NCBI GenBank assembly: GCA_049324435.1
Contig: JBMOOQ010000008.1
Span: 1 to 64,000, forward strand
Direction: 5' to 3'
Origin: Pseudorhodoplanes sp049324435
Lineage (GTDB): Bacteria > Pseudomonadota > Alphaproteobacteria > Rhizobiales > Xanthobacteraceae
Length of the DNA stretch: 64,000 bases
Shown piece by piece: positions 38,054 through 46,953 of this stretch. How positions within the stretch are numbered: position 1 is the stretch's first letter; the number at the start of each line of letters is the position of its first letter. Below the pieces are notes generated by a model that was not told where the DNA came from, did no database searches, and saw nothing but the letters and a program-made list of their open reading frames with translations. Position numbers and translations under genes: made by a program.

Positions 38054-39544
38054 CTATTTGGTATCCGGTCCAAAATCGTCCGGCTTGACCTTGACCATGG
38101 TAAGACGCTTGCGCCGTGCCGCGACATGCTGCGCCTGAACTTGCGCCGCGCGCGCGACCAGCGCGTCGATATTGATTGCCCCGCCCGGTTGCCGTGGCGC
38201 GACTTGCTGCGGCTCTTCCGCATCGATATCGACGCCCCGGCTATTGTGGCCGAGCAGCGGATCGGGCTCAATCTTGCTCTGTCTGGACGTCGGCTTTTCA
38301 GCATTGAGTGCGAACGCACTCGGGACCGGTGCCGCGAGACGCCGCTGTCGGATATGGTCCGCCATCCGGACCGAGGCAGCACGTGCAAGCCCCACAGGAT
38401 CGAGCGCATCAGCTTCAATCAGCGCAGTTGCGGGATCGTAAACTCCGACGAAAGCGGACGGGTTCTCTCGGCGGGCCCGCAGCGCGCGGATATGCCGGGC
38501 ATGGCGGAGCGATGCCGCCTTTGCAAGTTCGGCCGCATGGTCAGCGAGCCGCTTGCCGTCGGGCGCAATACTCGCGCCGGGTGATCCCACACGCGACGTG
38601 GCACTGGCGATGTCCCGAGGAATGTCCCACGGATCGCCGGCCTTCCTCGGATCGTAACGCCCGGCAAACGCACTCGGCAAAGGCGAGGCCTGACGCAGAG
38701 CCTGCACGAAGGCGGTCCGGATCGCACCTGCGCGCAGTGCCAGGGCGCCAACGAAGCGCCCGACCGACGCAAGATCGAGCGGCAGCGGAAATGGCGCCGG
38801 AAGACGGATCGTTGTCGCCTTGGCCTTGGCGCCCCGGGCGCCGCCAAGATAGGCATTCACCACCGCCGGGTCGGTCATCAGGCTTTGCGCCCTACCCTCA
38901 CCGGTGATCCGGCCGACCTCGATGAGATAGCCGCGCTCGGCGATCTTCAGACTTTGCCGCGCATTCTGTTCGACCAGCAGAATACCGACCCCGGTCTGGG
39001 CAATCTTCGCCAGCGAACGGAACAGTTCCTTGGTTAGAACCGGCGACAAGCCTAGCGACGGCTCGTCAAGCATCAGAATTTCCGGCTGCGACATCAATGC
39101 GCGGCCGATCGCAACCATTTGCTGCTCACCACCGGACATTGTACGCGCAATTTGCGACTTGCGTTCGGCGAGCCGCGGAAACAGCTTGTAGATCTGTTCG
39201 AGCGTCTCCTTCTCGCGCGCCCGCGCGCGATTAGGGAACGAGCCGAGTTCGAGATTTTCCGCGACCGTCAGTTCACCAAAAATGCCGCGGCCTTCGGGGA
39301 CAAGCGCGACGCCTTCCTCGACAATCAGATGCGCCTTCATCCCGGTGATCGCCTTTCCATTCATGACGATTTCAGAGCCCGGCTCGACACGAACGGTGCC
39401 TGCGATTGCCTTCAGAAGACTGGACTTTCCAGCGCCATTAGCGCCCAGGATTACGCAGATCTCACCCTTGTCGACCTTTACGGAGACATGGTCGAGCGCC
39501 TGGTGACGGCCGTAACGGACACTGAGATTGCGGATCTCAAGCAT
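38054..39544 (-). CDS. LivF-type ABC ATPase with ~260-residue repeat-bearing C-terminal extension
   Basis: 496 aa; a LivF is normally about 235. Residues 1-235 are a standard LivF: GANGAGKSS Walker A, TMSGGEQQMVAIGRAL signature, ILMLDEPSLGLSP Walker B, and EQNARQSLKIAERGYL. Residues 236-496 have no usual counterpart and contain three imperfect copies of LARAASxRxAxHIRxxRxxxxPSAFxxxYDP, with PSAF at 290-293, 362-365 and 408-411, and a weaker fourth near 460-480. The gene overlaps livG by 8 nt. The extension is basic and helical; its role is unknown. It is not explained by a fusion to a known transporter domain. Confidence 0.85.
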   Translation of the reverse strand: MLEIRNLSVRYGRHQALDHVSVKVDKGEICVILGANGAGKSSLLKAIAGTVRVEPGSEIVMNGKAITGMKAHLIVEEGVALVPEGRGIFGELTVAENLELGSFPNRARAREKETLEQIYKLFPRLAERKSQIARTMSGGEQQMVAIGRALMSQPEILMLDEPSLGLSPVLTKELFRSLAKIAQTGVGILLVEQNARQSLKIAERGYLIEVGRITGEGRAQSLMTDPAVVNAYLGGARGAKAKATTIRLPAPFPLPLDLASVGRFVGALALRAGAIRTAFVQALRQASPLPSAFAGRYDPRKAGDPWDIPRDIASATSRVGSPGASIAPDGKRLADHAAELAKAASLRHARHIRALRARRENPSAFVGVYDPATALIEADALDPVGLARAASVRMADHIRQRRLAAPVPSAFALNAEKPTSRQSKIEPDPLLGHNSRGVDIDAEEPQQVAPRQPGGAINIDALVARAAQVQAQHVAARRKRLTMVKVKPDDFGPDTK

Positions 39545-40271
39545 CGTCGTCGTCCCCGAGATAGGCCTCGATCACCTCGGGATCGGCCAACACTTCCTCA
39601 ACTTCGCCCTCCTTGATCTTGCGTCCGGAATTCATCACAACGCAACGGCCGCAGAGCGAACGGATCGCATCCATGACATGTTCGACCATGATGATGGTGC
39701 GGCCTTGGTGAGACAGCTTTTCGATCAGCGCGATGCCGATGTTGAGTTCGCTCGGGTTGAGTCCCGCCAGCCACTCGTCCAGCAACAGCACCCTCGGATT
39801 GGAGGCGAGCGCACGGGCAAGTTCGACACGTTTCTGGTCGATATAAGTCATCGCAGAAACCGGAACATGCTCGCGTCCTCGCAGCCCGACCAGCGCCAGC
39901 AACTCGTGCGCGGCTTCGCGGGCCTGCTCACCCCAGAGACGCTGATGGCCAAATGCCGCGCCCGCGATCACATTGTGCTCCGCATCCATCGCCGGAAGCA
40001 TACGCACGAGCTGGAAGGTGCGCGCCACCCCTTGCCGGGCGATCTTGTGCGCCGGCAATCCGGAAATCCGCGTACCCAATAGCGTGATCTCACCGGCATC
40101 CGGCCTTAGCGCACCCGAGATCAGATTGAGCATTGTAGTCTTGCCGGAGCCGTTTGGCCCGATCAGGCCGAACAATTCGCCCTCGCGCACCTCAAAACTC
40201 ACGTCGTTCACCGCGACAAGGCCGCCGAACGCCTTGCGGGCGCCGTTGACACTGAGGGCTGCCGCTGTCAT
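39537..40271 (-). CDS. LivG-type ABC ATPase
   Basis: 244 aa branched-chain-type import ATPase: GPNGSGKTTMLNLISG Walker A, MTYIDQKRVELARAL signature region, VLLLDEWLAGLNPSE Walker B. The C-terminal GRKIKEGEVEEVLADPEVIEAYLG is characteristic of LivG. It overlaps the preceding gene (livM-type) by ATGA and the next by 8 nt, so all four membrane/ATPase genes are coupled. The substrate may be an amino acid or aromatic acid. Confidence 0.92.
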   Translation of the reverse strand: MTAAALSVNGARKAFGGLVAVNDVSFEVREGELFGLIGPNGSGKTTMLNLISGALRPDAGEITLLGTRISGLPAHKIARQGVARTFQLVRMLPAMDAEHNVIAGAAFGHQRLWGEQAREAAHELLALVGLRGREHVPVSAMTYIDQKRVELARALASNPRVLLLDEWLAGLNPSELNIGIALIEKLSHQGRTIIMVEHVMDAIRSLCGRCVVMNSGRKIKEGEVEEVLADPEVIEAYLGDDDDA

Positions 40272-41239
40272 GCGCGCTCTTCCGCAGGAAGGGGTCGCGG
40301 TTCAGTCCGCATTCTCTTCAGATGCGCCCACAATTGCTCCAGCCGCCCGATGATGCCGTCAGGCAGGAGATAGACGATCACCAAGAAGGCAATCCCCATC
40401 ACGATCGACGTATCGTTGGGGAAGCGCACCGTCACGAAATCCATCAGAAGCATGAATGGGATCACGCCGATCAGCGGTCCCCAAAGCCTCCGCGTGCCGC
40501 CGAGCAGTGCCATAATGACAACCAGGAACGAGGTCATCGGCGTGAAGGCTGCGGGCGGCTCGACATAGGGGTAACGCGGCGCGAGGATCGCGCCCGCCAT
40601 GCCGATGAACGCGCCCGAGATCATGAATAGAATGATCTTGAGCCGCGCGGTATCGATGCCGGAATGTTTGGCCACGGTCTCGTCGTTGCCGATGATCTGC
40701 ATCGCAAATCCGAGGCGCGAGCGATTGATCAGCCAGCCGGTCAGGAAAACCGCCGCGGTAAGAGCCAGAAGCATCCAGTAAATGTGTTTTTCGGTAAAGT
40801 CGGTGAAGACGTAGAGCCCCATCTTCCCCGTGAGCTTGATCTGCGCATAGGACACGATCTGACGGATCAGCTCGGCGAGACCGAAGGTGAAGATCACGAA
40901 ATAAACGCCGGAAATGCGAAGCGTCGCGGCACCGACCAGTCCGGCGAGGATCGCCGCCACCACACCGCCGGTCAGCACGAGAAGCGGAAACGGCATATGG
41001 TCGAGACCGAGCCCGACCGTGTAGGTGCCGATTCCGAAGAATGCGGCGGTTGCAAGCGAGACGTAGTGCGTCGGCCCGGAGAACAGCGTCCAGGCCGTGC
41101 AGAGCGCCGCGTACATCACCATGTTCAGGCTCAACGACAGGTAATAGCCCTGATCGAACAGCGGCAGCGTTGCGGCAGCGGTCAATACGACCGCGGCCGC
41201 GATTGCGGTTAGGATTTCTCGTTGCGTCAGCCGCGTCAT
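40268..41239 (-). CDS. LivM-type ABC permease
   Basis: 323 aa, about ten hydrophobic helices. Family signature QGYYLSLSLNMVMYAALCTAWTLFSGPTHYVSLATAAFFGIGTY and the EAA-like cytosolic loop GFAMQIIGNDETVAKHSGIDTARLK. It pairs with the LivH-type permease. ATGA overlap at both ends. Confidence 0.92.
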   Translation of the reverse strand: MTRLTQREILTAIAAAVVLTAAATLPLFDQGYYLSLSLNMVMYAALCTAWTLFSGPTHYVSLATAAFFGIGTYTVGLGLDHMPFPLLVLTGGVVAAILAGLVGAATLRISGVYFVIFTFGLAELIRQIVSYAQIKLTGKMGLYVFTDFTEKHIYWMLLALTAAVFLTGWLINRSRLGFAMQIIGNDETVAKHSGIDTARLKIILFMISGAFIGMAGAILAPRYPYVEPPAAFTPMTSFLVVIMALLGGTRRLWGPLIGVIPFMLLMDFVTVRFPNDTSIVMGIAFLVIVYLLPDGIIGRLEQLWAHLKRMRTEPRPLPAEERA

Positions 41240-42102
41240 GCCTGCTGCCTGCCGAAAATGCCCTGCGGCCGGAACAAAAGCACCAGCACGAACAGCGCGT
41301 AGGTCGCAGCCAGTGTCAGGCCCGGATCGATCAGCCGCGCGACCGCGGTCTCGGCGACGCCGAGGATCAGCGCCGCGATCACTGCACCACGCACATCGCC
41401 CACACCGCCCATGATCACGATGATAAGCGCCTTCATCGTGAACACCACACCCATGGATGCATTGAAACTATAGAAGGTCGAGAGCAGCGTGCCGCCGCAG
41501 GCAGTCAAGGCGCCGCCGAGCGCGAATGACAAGGCGGCCGCCTTGGCCACGTCGATGCCAACGAGCTTCGCCGAATTCGGATTGACCGCGACTGCTCGCA
41601 CCGCCGTACCGTAGCGCGTCTTGTACAGGAACAGATAGAGGGCCGCCGCAATCAGGCAGGCCGCGCCGAACGCGACGACACGGTTCAATCCGTAGAAAGT
41701 GCCGAAAATGTCGAAGCGATCGGCCAGGAATTGATAGGACGTATAGGCGCCGCCGAAGCCGCGCAGCATCAGCCCCTGAAACAGAAACAGAAGACCGAAT
41801 GTCGCGAGGATCGAATCGACCTCAAGCATGCCCTGGTTTTTGGCGCGATCGACCAGCGGCCGCAGCAGCACACTGTAGATAAGCCAGTTCACCAAGAACG
41901 CTGCCGGCGCAATGATCAGGATGCCCCAGAGCGGGTTCACGGCGTAGGACGTAAAGAGCCAGAATGCGATGAAGCAGGCGGCAACAAATGTCTCGCCATT
42001 GGCGAGGTTCATGATGCGTGCAACGCCATATTGCAGCGTCAGCCCGATCGAGATGAGTGCATAGGTGCCGCCGAGCAGAACGCCGGTAACGATGGTCTCC
42101 AT
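41236..42102 (-). CDS. LivH-type ABC permease
   Basis: 288 aa, about eight helices, beginning METIVTGVLLGGTYALISIGLTLQYGVARIMNLANGETFV, the LivH start, and with RAVAVNPNSAKLVGIDVAKAAALSFALGGALTACGG as the EAA-type loop. It pairs with LivM. A 72-nt gap with a strong stem-loop separates it from the binding-protein gene upstream. Confidence 0.92.
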   Translation of the reverse strand: METIVTGVLLGGTYALISIGLTLQYGVARIMNLANGETFVAACFIAFWLFTSYAVNPLWGILIIAPAAFLVNWLIYSVLLRPLVDRAKNQGMLEVDSILATFGLLFLFQGLMLRGFGGAYTSYQFLADRFDIFGTFYGLNRVVAFGAACLIAAALYLFLYKTRYGTAVRAVAVNPNSAKLVGIDVAKAAALSFALGGALTACGGTLLSTFYSFNASMGVVFTMKALIIVIMGGVGDVRGAVIAALILGVAETAVARLIDPGLTLAATYALFVLVLLFRPQGIFGRQQA

Positions 42103-42125
42103 TCAAGGTCCCGCCCGCACGCAAC

Positions 42126-42157
42126 CATCCGGCGCGGCGCCGATGCCGCGCCGGATG
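42126..42157 (-). promoter_or_regulatory. Intercistronic stem-loop between binding-protein and permease genes
   Basis: CATCCGGCGCGGC (42126-42138) pairs perfectly with GCCGCGCCGGATG (42145-42157), 13 bp with a 6-nt loop, in the 72-nt gap. On the transcribed strand no T-run follows, so it is probably not a full terminator. Such hairpins often protect the upstream binding-protein mRNA and give it higher expression than the permease genes. Confidence 0.6.
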
Positions 42158-42174
42158 TCGTCTCTTTAGAAAAG

Positions 42175-43374
42175 TTACTTCCAGGGCTCTTTCTTCACCG
42201 GCGCCTTCGCTCCGGGGATGCCATCGGACGCAACGCCAACAAAGACGCCATTCTGCCACTGGCCGACGGTCCAGACCTTGTGGTTGATACCGTCCTTGAG
42301 ATCGACCTCGCCAATGATGGTCTTGAACGGCGCCTTGCGAAGCTCTGCCACTACCTTCGCCTTGTCGGTCGTGCCGGCGCGCTCGATTGCCTGACCGAGA
42401 ATTTCCAGGCCGGCATAGGTCACGGGACTTGCCCAGGAATCGGCGTCGACCCCGGTCACTTCCTTATGCCGCTTGCGGTAGTCCGCGACAGCCTTCGAAC
42501 TCGGGTCAAAGCCGCCAACTCCCATAACGCCGTTGGCTGCGTCCTTGAAGCGCCCGATATAGCTCGGGAAGGCCGTACCAACGCCGACATAGAATGCACC
42601 GACGTCAAACTTCTGGATGCGGGCCTGATCTGTCAGTGCGAAGGTATCCGGCGGGTAGGAGAATGCCACGAAGGCGTCAGGATTCGCGGCCTTGGCAGCG
42701 GAGATGATCGGGGCCACATCCTGCGTACCAAGCGGATATGACGTCTCGTAGACGATCTCGAATCCAGCCTTTTGCAGAGCGGGCTTGCCGGCATTCAGAA
42801 GTTCGAGCCCGAAAGCATCGGCAACGTTAACGACCGCCACCCGCTTGCCGATCGCACCAGAGTCTCGCAGCTTCTTAAGCGCATCGGCTACGCCTTCGGC
42901 GAGTTGCTTGGAAGTACCCAGCATCCAGGCCGAATTGTTCCAGCGCTTGGCAAACTCTTCCACGCTGTTGGATGCCGCCGTGGTGGCGATGTGCGGATAG
43001 CCGAACCGGTTGATCAGCGGCGCGGTCGCAGCGTTGATGCCGGTTGAATACGGACTCACCAGGAAGTCGACCTTGTCAACGGTCGCAAGCCGCGTAATGT
43101 TCTTGATCGCCTCGTCGGCGCTAGTCTTGTCATCGAGTTCGATGACTTCGAGCTTCATCTGTTTGCCGCCGACCTTCAGGCCGCCGCGCGCGTTCACCTC
43201 TTCCACCCACAGCTTGATGTTCGGCCAATGCGTCACCGCCGCGGGCGCTCCGAGCGGCCCCGTCTTTGGTGCACTTGCACCGATCTTCAGCGTGTCCTGG
43301 GCGGCAGCAATTCCGGCCGCCATGACGATAGCAGCAGCCGAGGCTGCTACCGTCATCGTCATTCTTTTGAACAT
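42175..43374 (-). CDS. LivK-type periplasmic substrate-binding protein
   Basis: 399 aa. Signal peptide MFKRMTMTVAASAAAIVMAAGIAAAQ; body shows KIGASAPKTGPLGAPAAVTHWPNIKLWVEEVNARGG and LEVIELDDKTSADEAIKNITRLATVDKVDFLVSPYSTG, the LivJ/LivK receptor family. It delivers ligand to the LivHMGF-type permease downstream. The ligand cannot be deduced; nearby aldehyde dehydrogenases make an aromatic acid or similar plausible. Confidence 0.92.
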   Translation of the reverse strand: MFKRMTMTVAASAAAIVMAAGIAAAQDTLKIGASAPKTGPLGAPAAVTHWPNIKLWVEEVNARGGLKVGGKQMKLEVIELDDKTSADEAIKNITRLATVDKVDFLVSPYSTGINAATAPLINRFGYPHIATTAASNSVEEFAKRWNNSAWMLGTSKQLAEGVADALKKLRDSGAIGKRVAVVNVADAFGLELLNAGKPALQKAGFEIVYETSYPLGTQDVAPIISAAKAANPDAFVAFSYPPDTFALTDQARIQKFDVGAFYVGVGTAFPSYIGRFKDAANGVMGVGGFDPSSKAVADYRKRHKEVTGVDADSWASPVTYAGLEILGQAIERAGTTDKAKVVAELRKAPFKTIIGEVDLKDGINHKVWTVGQWQNGVFVGVASDGIPGAKAPVKKEPWK

Positions 43375-43486
43375 GAACTCCTCCTCTACGATATAGGGTG
43401 CGGGCCTTGGGCACCTTGCTTTTTTTTTCGGACCGGCACTTTATCCGCTGGCGCGTGCCATGGTCCAGCATGCTTCATCGTTAACG

Positions 43487-43621
43487 TCAATCGCAGACCA
43501 TGCTCCGTTTGCGTAAAAGCAGCGCGGCCGTCGAGTCGCCATGCGTCCTTGTGTCACCCGAGTTCAGCAGGCTGAACCAGACCGCAAGCCCGGCTGCAGC
43601 TGCCACCAGACCGGAAATCAT
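43487..43621 (-). CDS. Possible 44-aa single-helix membrane peptide
   Basis: A short frame starting 9 nt after the aldehyde dehydrogenase stop, on the same strand: MISGLVAAAAGLAVWFSLLN followed by a polar tail (GDTRTHGDSTAALLLRKRSMVCD). GGATGGG directly precedes the ATG, a poor spacing for a ribosome-binding site. One transmembrane helix predicted. It may be a small membrane peptide or chance. Confidence 0.3.
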   Translation of the reverse strand: MISGLVAAAAGLAVWFSLLNSGDTRTHGDSTAALLLRKRSMVCD

Positions 43622-43630
43622 CCCATCCGA

Positions 43631-45094
43631 TCACGCAAAATGGATGGTCTTGGTCTCTAGATAATTGTCGAGCCCTTCCGGCCCTCCCTCACGTCCGATT
43701 CCCGATTGCTTGAAGCCGCCGAACGGATGTTTCGGATCGACGATCATTCCATTGACCGTGACGCTGCCGGTCCGCATCCGGCGCGCCATCTGGTAGCCGC
43801 GCTCCGGATTGGCCGTGTAAACCGCGCCGCTCAGACCATAGACAGAATTGTTGGCTTTCCGGATCGCATCGTCTTCGTCCGTATAGGTGATGACCGAGAC
43901 GACTGGGCCAAAGATCTCCTCCTGTGCGATCTTCATGTACGGATGCACGTCGGTAAATACGGTCGGCTCGATGTAGTAGCCCTTGTCGAGCCCTTTCGGC
44001 CGCCCGCCGCCGCAGGCTAATGTCGCACCTTTCGCCCGGCCTGCAGCAATGTAGTCCTGCACGCGCGCCAGCTGCCTTGCCATGGTCAACGGTCCCATCT
44101 GGGTGTCTGGACTGAAGGGGTCGCCGACCTTGATGCGCGACACCGCCCCGAGAAACATGTCGAGGAATTCCTGCTTGCGCCGCTCCGGCACCAGGATGCG
44201 CGTCAGCGAAAAGCAGACCTGACCGGTGATCGGCATCGAATAGACCATCAGACTTGGCAGCGCCGCCGCGAAATCGGCATCGTCGAGCAGAATTGCGGCC
44301 GACTTGCCGCCAAGCTCGAGGCTGACACGTGCGAGGCGTTGCGCACAAACCGCGGCAATGTGCTTGCCTGCTGCGGTCGAACCGGTGAAGGCGACCTTGT
44401 CGATATCCTTATGACGCACAAGATAATCGCCGCCCTCGCGGCCGGCCGGCACCAGATTGAATACACCGGCCGGCAGACCGGCCTTCTCGATGCATTCGGC
44501 CAGGATGTAGGCCTCCAGCGGCGTTTCCGGCGACGGCTTCGACACAATCGTGCATCCGGCCGCAAGTCCCGCGGCCACCTTGTAGCTCAACAAGACGAGC
44601 GGCGCGTTCCACGGCGTGATGGCAGCGCAGACGCCGACAGGCTCCTTCGCCACCTTCACCTTCCCGCCATCGTCGCGCTTGCGGTCATCGACGAACGGAT
44701 AGGTTTCGATCAGATCGGCGTAGTAGTTGAACAGTGTCGGATTTTGTCCGACGAGCTTCTTGGTCAGCATGATCGGCGCACCGACCTGCAGAGTCCAGGC
44801 ATTGGCAATATCGTCCAGCCGTTGCGACAGCAATTCCGCGATCTTGCGCAGATAACGCGCGCGTTCGACCGGCGTCACGCGGGGCCACGGTCCGTTTTCG
44901 AAGGCATCGCGGGCCTCGGCGACGGCGCGGTCGATATCGGCGCGTCCTGCTTCGGGATAGCTGAGGATTAGCTCTTCGGTGACCGGGGAAATAACATCAA
45001 GCTTTTGGTTCGAGATCGGCTCGACCCATTGTCCGCCAATGAACAGGCGCTGTGGCGCGACAGGCGCCGGCTTGATCTTCGACATCACATTCAT
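43631..45094 (-). CDS. NAD(P)-dependent aldehyde dehydrogenase
   Basis: 487 aa ALDH. Catalytic Cys in ITGQVCFSLTRILV, Glu in SLELGGKSAA, coenzyme-binding AFTGSTAAGKHIAAVCAQ. The N-terminus QRLFIGGQWVEPISNQKLDVISPVTEELI is typical. ATG 45094 is preceded by GGGGAGGAG; the frame runs upstream to 45403 but without family sequence. It lies ahead of the livK-type gene on the same strand. Substrate unknown. Confidence 0.9.
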   Translation of the reverse strand: MNVMSKIKPAPVAPQRLFIGGQWVEPISNQKLDVISPVTEELILSYPEAGRADIDRAVAEARDAFENGPWPRVTPVERARYLRKIAELLSQRLDDIANAWTLQVGAPIMLTKKLVGQNPTLFNYYADLIETYPFVDDRKRDDGGKVKVAKEPVGVCAAITPWNAPLVLLSYKVAAGLAAGCTIVSKPSPETPLEAYILAECIEKAGLPAGVFNLVPAGREGGDYLVRHKDIDKVAFTGSTAAGKHIAAVCAQRLARVSLELGGKSAAILLDDADFAAALPSLMVYSMPITGQVCFSLTRILVPERRKQEFLDMFLGAVSRIKVGDPFSPDTQMGPLTMARQLARVQDYIAAGRAKGATLACGGGRPKGLDKGYYIEPTVFTDVHPYMKIAQEEIFGPVVSVITYTDEDDAIRKANNSVYGLSGAVYTANPERGYQMARRMRTGSVTVNGMIVDPKHPFGGFKQSGIGREGGPEGLDNYLETKTIHFA

Positions 45095-45362
45095 GGCAGC
45101 GCTCCTCCCCAGAGCCGTACACAACCGCATGTGCTTATGATGCGGCTGGCCGTACTGGCAAGCGAGAGGGAAAGAGATCGCCAGCGCCGCAGTGACGCAC
45201 TGCGCGCCTAGAATCGCCACGTCTGGGTTGAGAAAGATCAGTGGGCAATCCGGGAGGCGGCATAAGGCCATCCAGCAGACAAATTTTGAGGATGGCAGTG
45301 GCAAGTACGCTGGGACGTCCGCAACCCGCCTTTTATGGATAGTCTTTAAAGAATAACGTCGC

Positions 45363-46004
45363 TCAATGTTGACCGATCGTCTCGGTCTCAAAACGCTCGA
45401 CAAAATACAGGCCGATCCGGCGCGTCAGACTGGCCGCCACGACAGAGGAAACTGCAATCCCAACTGCCCCCGCGATTGGGGCCGCGAACGATAGCGTTGT
45501 CGCCGTCGCTGCCGCCAAGCCGGTCGGAGTCGCACCGCCCATCAGACCGATCACGATCGAACGCATCTTGTCGCGCTCGAACGGGATGCCGTAGAGATCG
45601 CTGAGGCCCTTGACCATTCGAAGAATGACCGCGGTGACACTGACGACGTTCACGGTCGGCATGGGCACGAGACCGCCGAGCCCAGCATACATCTTGTGCC
45701 GGTCGACGATCCTGAATGCGAGTTGAAGACGCCGCTCCGCCTCTTCTTGGGTCATCGGGGGAAAAATTTCGAATTTGAGTGTCGCGTCGTCTGCATGAGA
45801 GTCACCGGCACTCATATCGTTGGCATTTGCAGGCGGCGGCGTGGGTGGCCACACCTCTGCTTCGACCTGGACCGGCTCCTTTGGAGTGGTCGGCTTCGCC
45901 GTCACCGATTGCGGCATTGGCGCCTCGGTCCCTGCCTCACCAGGAACGAACCGCAGGCCGGACCCGGCAGGCTTGATCGCCTTCGGAAGCTGTTTGCGTG
46001 TCAT
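45363..46004 (-). CDS. DUF697 (YcjF/UPF0283-like) membrane protein, copy 1
   Basis: 213 aa. A Pro-rich, disordered N-terminal third is followed by a DUF697-type domain: MYAGLGGLVPMPTVNVVSVTAVILRMVKGLSDLYGIPFERDKMRSIVIGLMGG, then Ala-rich membrane segments and GLYFVERFETE. It is the second gene of a pair with a ParA-like ATPase; the ATGA overlap (46001-46004) shows translational coupling. Clearly paralogous to the DUF697 protein at 54816. Function unknown; DUF697 is also seen attached to GTPases. Confidence 0.8.
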   Translation of the reverse strand: MTRKQLPKAIKPAGSGLRFVPGEAGTEAPMPQSVTAKPTTPKEPVQVEAEVWPPTPPPANANDMSAGDSHADDATLKFEIFPPMTQEEAERRLQLAFRIVDRHKMYAGLGGLVPMPTVNVVSVTAVILRMVKGLSDLYGIPFERDKMRSIVIGLMGGATPTGLAAATATTLSFAAPIAGAVGIAVSSVVAASLTRRIGLYFVERFETETIGQH

Positions 46005-46645
46005 GCTGCGGCCTGCTGTTGTCCGAGCACCATGTCGAGTTCATCGGCGATCGCAGCAATCTCGCGCGCCGCGGGCCCCTTCCAGCTGATCAGACTCGGC
46101 GTCGCGCCCCACAACGACGCCTCCGGATAGGCCACCCGGTTTTGCATCTCGTTCTGAAGCACCGGAATGCCAGCCTCGGTGAGCTCGGTCCGGATGTGCC
46201 GCGCGATGATCGAATCGCGGGTGGTCTGCGTCAGGAGGCAACGATAGAGCGGCCGCCGTCCGTCGGATCGCTCGGTGAGGAAACTGATGGTGTCCAGGGT
46301 CCGGTCCACGTCGAACGGCGACGGCTTGACCGGGACCAGGAGAAAATCCGACACCGCAAGGCATTCCAGCGTAGTCTTTGAGCGGAATCCCGGGGTGTCA
46401 ATGATAACAAGTCCTCCGGCACCGGAGATGCGCCGGGCGGTCTTGGTGGCCTCCTCAGTGGCGTCTTCGATGACGGCAACGCCCCCAAGGCTGCGCTCGC
46501 GAGCGGCCAACCCCATGATCGAACGCTGCGGATCGGCATCGATGATCGTCGGACGCCGGCCGCGGAGATGCCAGTAAACCGCGAGACAACTGGCGACCGT
46601 ACTCTTGCCGCTACCACCCTTCATCGTGGCGATCGTAACGATCAT
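46001..46645 (-). CDS. ParA-like (MinD/ParA family) ATPase
   Basis: 214 aa. Deviant Walker A KGGSGKST with the signature Lys, then DADPQRSIMGLA, IIDTPGFRSKTTLECLAVSDFLLVPVKPS. The length suits an orphan ParA (VirC1/PpfA group) without the N-terminal HTH of plasmid ParA. No ParB-like gene is adjacent. ATG 46645 has AAGGAGG 8 nt upstream. It heads the two-gene operon with DUF697 copy 1 and lies next to the lanthipeptide precursor. Confidence 0.88.
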   Translation of the reverse strand: MIVTIATMKGGSGKSTVASCLAVYWHLRGRRPTIIDADPQRSIMGLAARERSLGGVAVIEDATEEATKTARRISGAGGLVIIDTPGFRSKTTLECLAVSDFLLVPVKPSPFDVDRTLDTISFLTERSDGRRPLYRCLLTQTTRDSIIARHIRTELTEAGIPVLQNEMQNRVAYPEASLWGATPSLISWKGPAAREIAAIADELDMVLGQQQAAA

Positions 46646-46888
46646 CTCACGGCCTCCTTGCCAAAGACCCGCGCAGTGATTCGTTTGTATGGTAGCCAAT
46701 TTTGGAAAGGCGCGCCTTAGATTGGAGGCGAGATCAGCGTAGATTTGTGTGCGCTTCCAAGCGCAGCGGACCCCATTCTAGCCGCGTGGTCTTAGACGCT
46801 GATGAAATGTGTGATTGACTGGCCACCCAAATCGCACCGGCTTCTTTCGTAGAGCCAGCCCGTTGTGCCAACCATGCTCAAAAAAATA

Positions 46889-46924
46889 TGACGCTGTTTC
46901 CGAATGTCTTCGGAAACAGCGTCA
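46889..46924 (-). terminator. Strong intrinsic terminator of the lanthipeptide precursor gene
   Basis: A 16-bp perfect stem (46889-46904 with 46909-46924) and a 4-nt loop, reading GACGCTGTTTCCGAA/TTCGGAAACAGCGTC. On the minus strand it is followed by TATTTTTTTGAG. It begins 30 nt after the precursor stop codon, so the precursor mRNA is short and ends here, separate from the ParA operon. Confidence 0.9.
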
Positions 46925-46953
46925 AATAGCCTGAAAAGCAAATTGTCCGGAGA

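Noticed and set aside
43420..43428. T9 run upstream of the livK-type gene as a terminator
   Set aside because: No stem precedes it on the plus strand and nothing is transcribed toward it.
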